Shown: positions 52,802-62,134, counted from the stretch's first letter. The stretch: 64,000 nucleotides of DNA from Geoanaerobacter pelophilus (GCF_018476885.1 NZ_JAHCVJ010000005.1:310001-374000); one strand, 5' to 3'. Translations and numbers: made by a program. The notes: generated by a model from the letters alone, not told the origin.

Positions 52802-52872
52802 GCCGAAAAGATTGCCGTACAGTTGTTTTATCGGAAGATCCTCACAAAAACAGGAGAGTTAATGAATGCCCT

Positions 52873-53640
52873 TTACAGACCGATGATGTTATAGCCGCTA
52901 TCGACAAAGTGTACCTCGCCGGTCACCCCGCGGGCAAGGTTGCTGCACAGATAGAGCGCAGCACCGGCCACTTCTTCCTGGTTGATATTGCGGCGCAGCG
53001 GGGCCTTGTCGGCAACGATGCCGGCAATCTGGTTGAAGCCGCCGACACCGGCAGCAGCCAGGGTCTTGAGCGGACCGGCGGAAATGGCATTCACCCTTAT
53101 CCCGTCGCCACCCACAGACTCGGCCAGGTAGCGGACGCTCATCTCCAGTGCGGCCTTGGCAACCCCCATGACGTTATAGCTCGGGAATACCTTCTGCCCG
53201 CCATAATAGGAAAGCGTCAGGATCGATCCACCTGGGCTCATGAGCGGAACCGCTTCCTTGGCCAGCGCGATCAGCGAATAGGCGCTGACGTCCATTGCCA
53301 GGGCAAAACCTTCGCGGGTAGTATTGAGAAAAGAGCCCTTGAGTTCATCCTTGTTGGCAAAGGCCACAGAATGGACCAGGATGTCCAGTCCGCCCCAGCG
53401 CTCCTTGACATCCCTGAAAACCGCAGCAACCTCATCATCATTACGCACATCACACTGCAATACCATGTCGGCGCCGATGCTCTCGGCAAGCGGAATTACC
53501 CGCTTGGCGAGCATATCCCCGTTATAGGCAAAGGCCAGAGAAGCTCCCTCTTTTTTGAACGCTTCGGCTATGGCCCAGGCAATGCTTTTGTCGTTGGCGA
53601 CGCCAAAGATAAGCGCCTTTTTTCCTTCAAGAAGCCCCAT
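52873..53640 (-). CDS. fabI: Enoyl-ACP reductase FabI
   Basis: The 255-residue short-chain dehydrogenase-like enzyme has the FabI nucleotide motif GVANDKSIAWAIAEAF and the active-site pattern SYYGGQKVFPSYNVMGVAK (Tyr and Lys). It reduces enoyl-ACP with NADH in fatty-acid synthesis. A palindrome lies between it and the divergent HD-GYP gene. A FabMG-type protein elsewhere in this window (62135-63439) may overlap in function. Confidence 0.97.
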   Translation of the reverse strand: MGLLEGKKALIFGVANDKSIAWAIAEAFKKEGASLAFAYNGDMLAKRVIPLAESIGADMVLQCDVRNDDEVAAVFRDVKERWGGLDILVHSVAFANKDELKGSFLNTTREGFALAMDVSAYSLIALAKEAVPLMSPGGSILTLSYYGGQKVFPSYNVMGVAKAALEMSVRYLAESVGGDGIRVNAISAGPLKTLAAAGVGGFNQIAGIVADKAPLRRNINQEEVAGAALYLCSNLARGVTGEVHFVDSGYNIIGL

Positions 53641-53680
53641 CCGGCACTCCTCCTCAATAGATCGTGATAAGCGGCAATAG

Positions 53681-53698
53681 TAATAAAAAATGTTATTA
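53681..53698. promoter_or_regulatory. Inverted repeat TAATAA-N6-TTATTA between fabI and the HD-GYP gene
   Basis: A perfect 6 bp inverted repeat with a 6 bp AT-rich spacer lies 41 bases upstream of fabI and 51 bases upstream of the divergent gene. It could be an operator for either. No regulator is assigned. Confidence 0.3.
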
Positions 53699-53748
53699 AT
53701 GGCAAGCGGAATGCCCTTTTTTATGCTTTACTTAATAATGAGGCGCTC

Positions 53749-55365
53749 ATGACCTATAAGATGCACAAAATTATTGAGAAACGGGAGCAGATCACACGCT
53801 TGGGGAGTGTGGATGAAGTTGTCAAAGGACTTTCCCTGCTTCTCAAAAGGACGGTCAAGAGCCGCTGGGCTGCGATTTACCTGCTCGACAATGAGCGCAG
53901 GCATTTTCTTCCGGCCCGCATCAGCGGTATCCCGCGCAATCAGCTCCACCTTTTCCGCAACCTGGCGCTCAATCCTGGGGAGATCCCATTCCTGGGGAGC
54001 ATGATCAACAAGAAGCAACATCTGATAATTACCGGCGCTAAACGACTCGATTTTTTGACCCCGGAGCTGAATAAGCTACTGCAACACCTGACGCTGCTGG
54101 TGCTGCCGATGGTCGTCCGGAACCAGGTGATCGGCGCTGTGGTTGTTTCGCGCTCTTCCAGTTACCCGCCGTTCAACGAAAAGGAAATCGCCGTCATCCG
54201 GGAGACCGTTGCTCATTCGGCCCTGGCGATAAGCCATATCCGGCTGTTCGACGAATCGCTCGACATGGCGGTGGAGATGGGACGCCGAGTCGATGTCATT
54301 CTCACTCTTGATGAGATCAACAAGGCGATATCGTCGTCACTCTCCCCAACCACCATCATTGAGACCGCCATGGAACATATCGAGCGGATCATTCAGTGCG
54401 AACTGGTGGTGGTGCTCGAAGAAAAAGAGGGCGAACTGGTCGTCCTTGCCGCCCGCGGCAGGGATATCACCGTTCCGCCGTCGATTCACCAGGGAGGCAT
54501 ACTCAGCGGCCCGTCGCTGGCGCACGAAGTTCTCGATACCTGGAAAAGCTCATATCTTCCGGCGCTGTCGGCAATACCCGGCCTTGGCGCTGTTGATAGT
54601 GCCCTTGCCTCGGCGGGCATCCAATCGGCCATGGCCATCCCGTTGGTAAGCAAAGAGGCGATTCGCGGGGTGCTGCTCCTGGGGGACACCTCAATCGGCC
54701 AGTTTGTCAAAGAGGATGCCTTTACCATCGAGAAGATCGCGGGGCAACTGGCAGTGGCCTTGGATAATGCCCGGCATTTCCAGGAGATGCGTTCACTCTT
54801 CATCAATACAGTGGCAAGCCTTGCCAATGCAATAGATGCCAAATCCCCTTGGACCAAAGGCCATTCCGAGCGGGTCATGGAGATATCGGCAACCATTGCC
54901 CGCGAGTTGGGGCTGACTGACGAACTGGTAGAGAAAGTGAGGCTGTGCGGCCTGCTGCACGATATCGGCAAAATAGGAATAATCGAGGCACTGCTGGAAA
55001 AGCCGGAACAGCTTTCTGAAGACGAATTCCCACCGATGCGGCTGCACCCGGGAAAAGGAGTAGCCATCCTCGCGCCGATCGAGCAGCTGCATGACATGCT
55101 CCCCGGCATTCTCTACCATCATGAGCGGATGGACGGCACCGGTTACCCCGAAGGACTGCAAGGTAGCCTGATACCCCTTGAAGCGCGGATCATTGCCGTT
55201 GCGGACTCTTTCGACGCCATGGTTTCGGACCGCCCGTACAAGGCGGCCCTCACGCCGCACCAGGCAATCAGGGAACTGGAACGGGAAGCCGGCACCCACT
55301 TTGATGCCAGGGTGGTTGCCTGCTTCTGCGACCACCTGAGGCGCAAGCTGGGGCCGGAAGCGTAA
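53749..55365 (+). CDS. GAF-HD-GYP c-di-GMP phosphodiesterase-like protein
   Basis: The 538-residue protein has two GAF-like domains (about 20-165 and 185-345) and a C-terminal HD-GYP domain: HDIGKIGI, HPGKGVAIL and HHERMDGTGYPEG are the metal and GYP motifs. It should cleave c-di-GMP to pGpG/GMP under control of a ligand bound by the GAF domains. Metal residues look complete. There are no membrane segments. The ATG follows AATGAGGCGCTC. It is monocistronic. Confidence 0.93.
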   Translation: MTYKMHKIIEKREQITRLGSVDEVVKGLSLLLKRTVKSRWAAIYLLDNERRHFLPARISGIPRNQLHLFRNLALNPGEIPFLGSMINKKQHLIITGAKRLDFLTPELNKLLQHLTLLVLPMVVRNQVIGAVVVSRSSSYPPFNEKEIAVIRETVAHSALAISHIRLFDESLDMAVEMGRRVDVILTLDEINKAISSSLSPTTIIETAMEHIERIIQCELVVVLEEKEGELVVLAARGRDITVPPSIHQGGILSGPSLAHEVLDTWKSSYLPALSAIPGLGAVDSALASAGIQSAMAIPLVSKEAIRGVLLLGDTSIGQFVKEDAFTIEKIAGQLAVALDNARHFQEMRSLFINTVASLANAIDAKSPWTKGHSERVMEISATIARELGLTDELVEKVRLCGLLHDIGKIGIIEALLEKPEQLSEDEFPPMRLHPGKGVAILAPIEQLHDMLPGILYHHERMDGTGYPEGLQGSLIPLEARIIAVADSFDAMVSDRPYKAALTPHQAIRELEREAGTHFDARVVACFCDHLRRKLGPEA

Positions 55366-55506
55366 CTCCGCAAGCGCCTGACAGCAAAGCCGCTACCTCC
55401 TGCTGATCCCGGCTCGTTTCGCAAGGCTTATATCCCTTTTATTTCCCTTGCCTTTTTTATCTTCCATGTTATTATGCCCAAAAAATAGGCAAATTCCTCC
55501 AAGTTC

Positions 55507-56490
55507 ATGATAAAACAGCTAACTATTGCAACCCTGCAACTGGCCAACAACCTGATTCTCGCACCTATGGCGGGAATCACCAATGGGCCGGTCAGGCTTC
55601 TGTCTCGTGAATGCGGCGCCGCCCTCTGCTTTACCGAGATGGTGAGCGTGAACGGCATTGCCCATGATGGCAGGAAATCCCTGGAGCTGATGGCCAGTTC
55701 CGAGAGCGACCGGCCGCTGGGAGTACAGCTTTTTGGCGATGATCCGGCTCTCCTGGCCGAGGGGGCCAGAGTAGCATCTGCATACGGAGACCTCATAGAC
55801 ATCAATATGGGGTGCCCGGTAAAGAAGGTTGTCAACAGCGGTTCCGGTAGTGCTTTGCTCCGCGAACCGGCCAAGGTAAGGGACATTGTCCGCGCGGTAA
55901 GGAGCGCGACCTGTCTGCCCCTGACCATCAAAATCAGATCGGGCTGGCAGGCAGAAGACCGTAACTTCCCGGAGATTGCCCGGATTGCCGAAGGCGAAGG
56001 GTGTGACGCCATCACCCTGCACCCGAGAAGCCGCTCCCAGATGTTCGATGGCAAGGCCGACTGGCAACACCTGGCAGAACTGAAGCAGCTGGTTACTATT
56101 CCGGTTATCGGCAGCGGTGACCTGTTCTCGGCACAGGATGTCGTATCCATGCTGGGGCAGACCGGTTGCGATGGGGTAATGATCGCCCGCGGATCGCTCG
56201 GCAACCCCTGGATCTTCAGGGAGACGCTGCAACTTCTGGCCGGACAGGAGCCAACCGGCCCGACCAGGGAAGAGCGGTTAAACGCCGCACTGGGACACAT
56301 CGCCAGCTTCATTGCTTGTGCCGGCGAAACGGTTGCCATCAGGGAGATGCGCAAGCATTTATGCTGGTATGTCAAAGGGTTGCCCGGCGCATCCCGGTTT
56401 CGCGATTTTGTTAACCGTATTGATGGCAAGCAGGAATTGATCGCAGGGGTTACTGACTTTTTCCGGCAACAGGGGGATTGGGTCTCTTGA
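55507..56490 (+). CDS. dusB: tRNA-dihydrouridine synthase DusB/NifR3
   Basis: The 327-residue flavoenzyme shows LAPMAGITNGPVRLL, MGCPVKKVVNSGSGSALL (catalytic cysteine) and GVMIARGSLGNPW. It reduces uridines in tRNA. The kinase gene overlaps its stop by four bases (TTGA), making the classical nifR3-ntrB-ntrC order found in many proteobacteria. The ATG has only a weak ribosome site. Confidence 0.96.
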   Translation: MIKQLTIATLQLANNLILAPMAGITNGPVRLLSRECGAALCFTEMVSVNGIAHDGRKSLELMASSESDRPLGVQLFGDDPALLAEGARVASAYGDLIDINMGCPVKKVVNSGSGSALLREPAKVRDIVRAVRSATCLPLTIKIRSGWQAEDRNFPEIARIAEGEGCDAITLHPRSRSQMFDGKADWQHLAELKQLVTIPVIGSGDLFSAQDVVSMLGQTGCDGVMIARGSLGNPWIFRETLQLLAGQEPTGPTREERLNAALGHIASFIACAGETVAIREMRKHLCWYVKGLPGASRFRDFVNRIDGKQELIAGVTDFFRQQGDWVS

Positions 56491-57572
56491 GCAGGCAGAT
56501 TCAGGAGTTTTATGCCAACGTCATCGACAGTGTCGGCGACGGGGTGGTAGTTCTCGATGCAACGGGGTGCATAACCTTCCTGAACCCGGCTGCCGAGGAG
56601 TTGACCGGCGTCTCGCGCAAGCTTGCCCAGGGGATGGCCTTTGCCACGGTTTTCAAGGGGGAAGAACTGCTGCTGGAGATGGCGGCCAAGACCTCTGAGA
56701 CCGGCATGTCCATCTCCGACCATGAGAACATCGTCCTGTACCGCACCGGCCATCCCATCCCGGTGAGCGCCACCACCTCGCCGCTGATGCTGGCAAGCGG
56801 TGAACGGATCGGGACCATTCTGCTGCTGCGCGACCTCACCAGCATCCGCGAACTGGAAGAGGCAGTAAGGACTGCCGACCGGCTCGCCGCGCTCGGGACA
56901 CTGGCGGCCGGACTGGCCCATGAGATAAAAAACCCGCTCGGAGGGATCAAGGGCGCGGCGCAACTGCTGGAAAAGGAGCTGCCGGAAGACAGCGAACTGC
57001 TCGATTACACCAGGATCATGATCAAGGAGACGCAGCGGGTTAATCGGATTGTCGAGGAACTGCTCGCCCTGACCACCCCGAAAAAACTGCAGTTGTCCAA
57101 GGTCAACCTCCATCAAATTCTGGGGGACATCCTGACCCTGCAGAAAAACGGTCTCGGCAACCGGGAGATCGCCTTCCAGCAGAAGTTTGACCCGAGTATC
57201 CCGCCCATCCTGGCTGATGAGGAGCAGTTGACTCAGCTCTTTCTCAATCTGATCAAGAACGCGGTGGAGGCTGTCGGCGAAAACGGCCAGATCAGGATCT
57301 CGAGCCGGATCCTCTCCGACTACACCCTGACCCAGAAGGGTGAACGCCGCCAGCGGATGGTCGCGGTCGAGATCAGCGACGACGGTCCCGGCATGTCGCG
57401 CGAGCAACTTGACCAGCTGTTCACCCCATTCTTCACCACCAAGTCGCGGGGGACCGGCCTGGGGCTGGCCATCTGCCACAAGATAGTAACCGAGCACCGC
57501 GGGCTGATCAAGGTCGCTTCCGAGTTGGGAAAAGGGACGGCCTTCACCATCATGTTGCCGTTAATACAGTAA
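56487..57572 (+). CDS. PAS sensor histidine kinase, NtrB-like
   Basis: The 361-residue soluble kinase has an N-terminal PAS domain (about 10-115), HisKA with phosphoacceptor His145 (GLAHEIKNPLGG) and HATPase (GTGLGLAICHKIV). There are no membrane segments. Gene order and fold match NtrB, which senses nitrogen status through PII. The start is TTG at 56487, overlapping the dusB stop: AGGGGG lies ten bases upstream, whereas it is one base from the TTG at 56478. Confidence 0.88.
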   Translation: MSRQIQEFYANVIDSVGDGVVVLDATGCITFLNPAAEELTGVSRKLAQGMAFATVFKGEELLLEMAAKTSETGMSISDHENIVLYRTGHPIPVSATTSPLMLASGERIGTILLLRDLTSIRELEEAVRTADRLAALGTLAAGLAHEIKNPLGGIKGAAQLLEKELPEDSELLDYTRIMIKETQRVNRIVEELLALTTPKKLQLSKVNLHQILGDILTLQKNGLGNREIAFQQKFDPSIPPILADEEQLTQLFLNLIKNAVEAVGENGQIRISSRILSDYTLTQKGERRQRMVAVEISDDGPGMSREQLDQLFTPFFTTKSRGTGLGLAICHKIVTEHRGLIKVASELGKGTAFTIMLPLIQ

Positions 57573-57655
57573 AAATCAGTTCGAGCTTCGAAGTCCGACG
57601 TTCAATATTATGAACAGCGCGAACCTCCAATCTCGAACCTTGAACGGAGTTTATT
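57573..57655. repeat. Irregular GAAC/TTCGA-rich spacer between the kinase and regulator genes
   Basis: These 83 bases hold a cluster of short related words (TTCGAG, TTCGAAG, GTTCA-N6-TGAAC, GCGAACC, TCGAACC, TTGAAC). They resemble degenerate intergenic repeats in composition. No gene or hairpin terminator is visible, so the operon probably reads through. Confidence 0.35.
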
Positions 57656-59104
57656 ATGCCACTAAGCAGAATTCTGGTAGCTGATGACGAAGAGAGCATG
57701 CGATGGGTGCTATCCAAAGCCCTGAAAAAGAAAGGGTTTGCCGTTGACCTGGCTGCCGACGGCGAGCAGGCGCTCGGCATGATCCAGGCGGGGAATTACG
57801 ACCTGGCAATCCTTGACATCAAGATGCCGGGGATCTCCGGATTGGACCTCCTCGACCGGTTGCGGGACCTGAAAAGCGACCTCCTGGTTGTGATCATGAC
57901 TGCCGAAGCCAGCATGAAAAACGCGGTTGAGGCCATGAAGCGGGGGGCCTACGACTACCTGACCAAACCGTTCGACCTGGACGTCATCGACGCCATTGTT
58001 GAGAAGGTTAACCGCGCCAGGGAGATGACCTCCCAGGTCTCGATCCTGAAAGAGGAGCTGAAAGACCGCTACCAGCTGGAAAAAACCATTATCGGCAACT
58101 CGCCGGCCATGCGAGAGGTGTACAAGACCATCGGCAAGGTGGCGCCGAGTGACATCACCGTCATGGTCCAGGGAGAGTCCGGTACCGGCAAGGAGTTGAT
58201 CGCCCGAGCGATCCATTTCAACTCCCGCCGCCTCGGTAAACCGTTCATTGCGCTCAACTGCGCGGCAATCCCCAAGGAATTACTGGAGTCGGAGCTGTTC
58301 GGCTTTGAGAAAGGGGCCTTCACCGGGGCGGTGGAGCGGAAGCTGGGGAAATTCGAGCAGGCCAACGGCGGCACCATCTTTCTTGACGAAATCGGCGACA
58401 TGCCGGGCGACCTTCAGGCCAAGATTCTGCGGGTATTGCAGGAAAAAGAGATCACCCGCACCGGCGGCAGCCAGAGCATTGCCGTGGATGTCCGGATCAT
58501 CGCCGCAACCAACCAGGACCTGGAAGAGATGGTCCGGCAACGGACCTTCCGCGAAGACCTCTTTTACCGGCTCAATGTCGTGCCGATTCATCTCGTGCCA
58601 TTGCGCGAACGCCGCGAAGACATCAAGTCACTGGCCGAATATTTCCTGGCAAAGGCCTGCACTGAGTTGGAGATTCCACCTCGCCAGTGCGACCCGTCGG
58701 CAATGTCGCTGCTGGTGTCTCACTCCTGGCCCGGCAATGTCCGGGAGCTGGAAAACAGCATCAAGCGGGCAGTCATCCTCTCCTCTGATCAGCTGCTCAC
58801 CAGCGATGACTTTCCCGGACTCCGCAATCAGGCCAAGCCCGGAGATATCCCCACCAACGGCGAAGGGTTGTCGCTCGAAGGGATCGTCGAGATGAAGCTC
58901 CGGCTCTCTTTTGCCAACATGGACAAGATGCAGAGCGGTGACGTCTATACCATGGTCATTGAACAGGTCGAGCGCCCCCTGATCCGCTTCGTGCTGGAAA
59001 AAACCCGCGGTAACCAAGTCAGGGCCGCCGATATCCTCGGTATCAACCGCAACACTCTGAGGAAGAAGATCCAGGAACTGGGCATTGACCTGAGAAGAGA
59101 CTGA
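57656..59104 (+). CDS. NtrC-family sigma-54 response regulator
   Basis: The 482-residue protein has a receiver (phosphoacceptor Asp54 in AILDIKMPG), AAA+ with GESGTGKE, the sigma-54 loop GAFTGA, and a C-terminal Fis-type helix-turn-helix (VRAADILGINRNTLRKKI). With the NtrB-like kinase directly upstream and dusB before it, NtrC is the best guess; NtrX-like roles are possible. An insert of about 40 residues lies before the last helices. Confidence 0.93.
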   Translation: MPLSRILVADDEESMRWVLSKALKKKGFAVDLAADGEQALGMIQAGNYDLAILDIKMPGISGLDLLDRLRDLKSDLLVVIMTAEASMKNAVEAMKRGAYDYLTKPFDLDVIDAIVEKVNRAREMTSQVSILKEELKDRYQLEKTIIGNSPAMREVYKTIGKVAPSDITVMVQGESGTGKELIARAIHFNSRRLGKPFIALNCAAIPKELLESELFGFEKGAFTGAVERKLGKFEQANGGTIFLDEIGDMPGDLQAKILRVLQEKEITRTGGSQSIAVDVRIIAATNQDLEEMVRQRTFREDLFYRLNVVPIHLVPLRERREDIKSLAEYFLAKACTELEIPPRQCDPSAMSLLVSHSWPGNVRELENSIKRAVILSSDQLLTSDDFPGLRNQAKPGDIPTNGEGLSLEGIVEMKLRLSFANMDKMQSGDVYTMVIEQVERPLIRFVLEKTRGNQVRAADILGINRNTLRKKIQELGIDLRRD

Positions 59105-59150
59105 CAGCAGCGTATCCGCTTAACCTATATCTGAATTATGGAGGTACGAC

Positions 59151-59714
59151 ATGGGGATCAAGGACAAGTTTTTTCTCGACCGCAATAATGCTGTACTGGT
59201 AGTCATCGATGTCCAGGAGAAACTCTGCCGGGCCATGGACGACAAGGTGCTCGACAAGCTGGTCAACAACGCCTCCATCCTGCAGGAGGCGGCAAAAGAG
59301 CTGGCAATGCCGATCATTGCCACTGAGCAGTATGTCAAAGGGCTGGGTGAAACCCTTCCGGCCCTGAAAGAGCGGCTCTGCACCCCTGCCATCGAAAAGA
59401 TGACCTTCGGCTGTTGCGGGGAAGCAAACTTTCCGGACCAGCTGCGGGCGCTGGGCAAGAAGCAGGTCATCATCACCGGCATGGAGACCCATGTCTGCGT
59501 GCTGCAGACTGTTCTGGAACTGCTCGATGCCGGCTATGTCGTGCATCTGGTCAAGGATGCGGTAATGAGCCGCCGCAAGGAGAACTGGCTGGTCGGGGTA
59601 GAAGCGGCGCGCGATGCCGGGGCAGTGATCACCTCCACTGAAGCGGCGCTGTTCCAGCTCCTCAAGGTCGCCGGAACCGATGAGTTTAAAAAGCTGTCAA
59701 AGCTGGTACGATAA
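59151..59714 (+). CDS. Isochorismatase-fold (cysteine) hydrolase
   Basis: The 187-residue enzyme has the isochorismatase-like triad: Asp in VVIDVQEKLC, Lys in IEKMTFGCC and Cys in GMETHVCVLQT. Family members hydrolyse amides or vinyl ethers (nicotinamidase, isochorismatase and others). The substrate here is unknown. It follows the sigma-54 regulator by 46 bases and precedes rubrerythrin, so it may be in the same transcript. Confidence 0.88.
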   Translation: MGIKDKFFLDRNNAVLVVIDVQEKLCRAMDDKVLDKLVNNASILQEAAKELAMPIIATEQYVKGLGETLPALKERLCTPAIEKMTFGCCGEANFPDQLRALGKKQVIITGMETHVCVLQTVLELLDAGYVVHLVKDAVMSRRKENWLVGVEAARDAGAVITSTEAALFQLLKVAGTDEFKKLSKLVR

Positions 59715-59746
59715 AGCTATAGCCAACTGCGAGCGAAGGAGATGAC

Positions 59747-60319
59747 ATGAGCCTGAAAGGAACAAAAACCGAGAAAAACCTGCTTGGGTCATTTGCCGGC
59801 GAAAGCCAGGCCCGTAACCGTTACACCTATTTCGCCGCCCAGGCCAAGAAAGACGGCCTGGTCCAGATTGCCGACATCTTCGAAGAGACCGCCAACCAGG
59901 AAAAAGAGCATGCCAAGCGGTTTTTCAAGTTCCTCGAAGGAGGGGAGGTTGAGATAACGGCCTGCTTCCCGGCAGGGAAGGTGGGGACCACGGCGGAAAA
60001 CCTGCTGGCGGCAGCCGGCGGAGAACACCACGAACACACGGTGCTCTATCCAGAATTTGCCAGGGTTGCCCGCGAGGAAGGATTCGCCCAGATCGCCGAG
60101 ACCTTTGACGCCATCTCGATTGCTGAAAAGCAGCATGAAAAGCGTTATCGCGACCTGCTGGAAAACCTGGAGAAAGGCCTGGTCTTTCACCGCGACCAGC
60201 CGGTAGTGTGGCGCTGCAGAAACTGCGGCTATCTCCACGAAGGGACCGATGCCCCGGACACCTGCCCGGCGTGCGTGCATCCCAAGGCGCACTTCGAGTT
60301 ACTGGGCGAAAACTGGTAG
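59747..60319 (+). CDS. rbr: Rubrerythrin
   Basis: The 190-residue protein has a four-helix diiron domain (FAGESQARNRYTYFA, ETANQEKEHAKRFF, a second pair around FDAISIAEKQHEKRY) and a C-terminal rubredoxin centre, CRNCGY...CPACVHP. It reduces hydrogen peroxide in anaerobes. The rubredoxin cysteines are complete. A terminator follows. Confidence 0.97.
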   Translation: MSLKGTKTEKNLLGSFAGESQARNRYTYFAAQAKKDGLVQIADIFEETANQEKEHAKRFFKFLEGGEVEITACFPAGKVGTTAENLLAAAGGEHHEHTVLYPEFARVAREEGFAQIAETFDAISIAEKQHEKRYRDLLENLEKGLVFHRDQPVVWRCRNCGYLHEGTDAPDTCPACVHPKAHFELLGENW

Positions 60320-60343
60320 GCTTCTACCGTCCCTGATTATCAA

Positions 60344-60378
60344 TAAAAAAGGCCGCTCCTGTTGGGGGCGGCCTTTTT
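60344..60378. terminator. Terminator after rubrerythrin
   Basis: AAAAAGGCCGCTCC pairs with GGGGCGGCCTTTTT around a short loop and ends in five T. Poly-A on the other side makes it bidirectional. It ends the dusB-to-rbr run. Confidence 0.85.
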
Positions 60379-60441
60379 ATTTAGGATTTTGTTCATCTTT
60401 TTGAAGCGAGAGTTTATTCAACGGCCCCCTCGGGTGACCAG

Positions 60442-60460
60442 CGCGGCAGTTTTTGCCGCG
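60442..60460. other. Short G/C hairpin before the repeat lipoprotein gene end
   Basis: CGCGGCA-gtttt-TGCCGCG is a perfect 7 bp stem about 100 bases downstream of the minus-strand repeat gene. There is no T run, so function is unclear. Confidence 0.3.
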
Positions 60461-60559
60461 TCCGAGTCCACACGAGAATTGGAACATCCCTCACTTAAAT
60501 GTGAATATGCGAAGGGCACCCAAAGGTTTCGCTCATGGAAATCTCAGGTAGTGCCCCGA

Positions 60560-61891
60560 TTAACGATACACGTTTGACCAGATATTAGGACGAGCGCCGT
60601 CATACTGACGCCAAACAGCCGCGGCATTGCCAGAAGCATCGATGGCCACTTTAGGAGAGTCTGCACCTCCCGCATTGTCAGTCTCAATAAGAGCCGCTGT
60701 CCCCCAGTCCGTTCCGACAGTATAACGGTTTGAGTAGATATTACTACGAGAGCCGTCATGCTGACGCCAGACGGCCACCGCATTTCCGGAAGCATTGACG
60801 GCAACCTGGGGAAAGTCTGCATCTCCTGTATTGTCCGTCTCTATGGGCGCTGCCGTACCCCAGCCTGTTCCGGTAGTGTAACGGTTTGACCAGATATTAC
60901 TACGAGAGCCGTCATACTGATACCAGACAGCCACTGCATTGCCAAATGAATCGATGGCCACCTTAGGGATTAATGCATTTCCTGCATTGTCGGTTTCGAT
61001 TAGCGCCGCTGTACCCCAGCCTGTTACGGCAGTATAGCGGTTTGACCAGATGTTAGTATGAGTGCCGTCAGACTGATGCCATACGGCCACGGCATTGCCG
61101 GATGTATCAATGGCCACCTGAGGGTTGAATGCATCTCCCAAATTGTCAGTTTCTATGAGCGCTGCTGTACCCCAGCCAGTTACGGCATTATAGCGGTTTG
61201 ACCAGATATTATAACGAGTGCCGTCAGATTGCTGCCATACGGCCAATGCATTACCGGAAGCATCAATGGCTACCTGTGGATAGGATGCATCTCCCGCATT
61301 GTCGGATTCGATTAGCACTGCTGTACCCCATGTTCCGGCATTATAGCGGTTCGACCAGATATTACTACGAGTGCCGTCAGATTGCTGCCATACGGCCACT
61401 GTATTACCGGAAGCATTAATGGCCACTTGGGGATAGTATGCATTTTCCGCAGTGTCGGTTTCGATTAGCGCCGCTATACCCCAGCCTGCTCCGGCAGTAT
61501 AACGATTTGACCAGATATTATAACGAGTGCCATCAGATTGCTGCCATACGGCCACTGCATTACCGGAAGCATTAATGGTCACTTGGGGATCGAATGCATT
61601 CCCCGCATTGTCGGTTTCGATTAGCGTTGCTGTGCCCCAGCCTGTTACGGCATTATAACGGTTTGACCAGATATTATAACGAGTGCCATCATGCTGATAC
61701 CAGACGGCCACAGCATTGCCGGAAGCATCAAAGGCCACCTGAGGAGAGCCTGCACCTCCAGCATTGTCTGTCTCGATCAGCGCAGCTGTTCCCCAGCTCT
61801 TAGTTGCAGGTGTGGGGTCACTGCCGCTGCAACCTGTAATAACTATGAGCAATGTTGTCGCGAGTAACACATGCAATTTTTTCATTTTCAT
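60560..61891 (-). CDS. Lipoprotein of eight tandem 52-residue repeats
   Basis: The 443-residue protein has a lipoprotein signal (LLIVITGCSGS, cysteine about residue 21) and then eight near-identical repeats of about 52 residues (WGTAALIETDNAG...SGNAVAVWQQSDGTRYNIWSNRY). Each repeat should form a four-stranded blade, so an eight-bladed propeller-like fold is likely. The function is unknown; exposure on the outer membrane and binding of a partner are plausible. The ATG two codons on (61885) has a better-spaced AAAGG. Confidence 0.85.
   Translation of the reverse strand: MKMKKLHVLLATTLLIVITGCSGSDPTPATKSWGTAALIETDNAGGAGSPQVAFDASGNAVAVWYQHDGTRYNIWSNRYNAVTGWGTATLIETDNAGNAFDPQVTINASGNAVAVWQQSDGTRYNIWSNRYTAGAGWGIAALIETDTAENAYYPQVAINASGNTVAVWQQSDGTRSNIWSNRYNAGTWGTAVLIESDNAGDASYPQVAIDASGNALAVWQQSDGTRYNIWSNRYNAVTGWGTAALIETDNLGDAFNPQVAIDTSGNAVAVWHQSDGTHTNIWSNRYTAVTGWGTAALIETDNAGNALIPKVAIDSFGNAVAVWYQYDGSRSNIWSNRYTTGTGWGTAAPIETDNTGDADFPQVAVNASGNAVAVWRQHDGSRSNIYSNRYTVGTDWGTAALIETDNAGGADSPKVAIDASGNAAAVWRQYDGARPNIWSNVYR
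60563..61795. repeat. Eight-copy 156 bp tandem DNA repeat inside the lipoprotein gene
   Basis: The coding repeats are also very similar at the DNA level, with words such as GACCAGATATTA and ATTGTCGGTTTCGAT recurring every 153-156 bases. Copies 2 to 6 look most alike. Such arrays can gain or lose copies in frame. Confidence 0.85.
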
Positions 61892-61997
61892 TTGCCTTTC
61901 AGCTAGTTATTGACCAGTCCACGCGCGTGAACTGCTTATCTTCTCGAATGGAAATATTTAGCCGGTGAACATGAAAACCCATTATGGATTCAGCTTA

Positions 61998-62026
61998 CCT
62001 ATATCAATAAATTCTGACAATAACAA
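61998..62026 (-). promoter_or_regulatory. Promoter of the repeat lipoprotein gene
   Basis: On the minus strand TTGTTA and TATAGG are 17 bases apart, about 105 bases upstream of the start. Matches are 4/6 and 4/6. Confidence 0.45.
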
Positions 62027-62080
62027 CCGCTGCCTACAAGATTGTGCAATGGTTACGGAGCGATTGGAAGCCACGAATAT

Positions 62081-62115
62081 AAAAAAGGCCGCCCTGTTTG
62101 GGGCGGCCTTTTTTG
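62081..62115. terminator. Terminator after the FabMG-like gene
   Basis: AAAAAAGGCCGCCC / GGGCGGCCTTTTTT is a 14 bp stem with T runs on both strands. It lies 20 bases after the minus-strand stop at 62135. The stem core is the same GGCCGC type as the terminator at 60344-60378. Confidence 0.9.
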
Positions 62116-62134
62116 TTTCATAGGATATTACCAA

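Noticed and set aside
60563-61795. CRISPR-like periodic repeats
   Set aside because: The period is 156 bases, all coding in one frame, with no unique spacers between short repeats.
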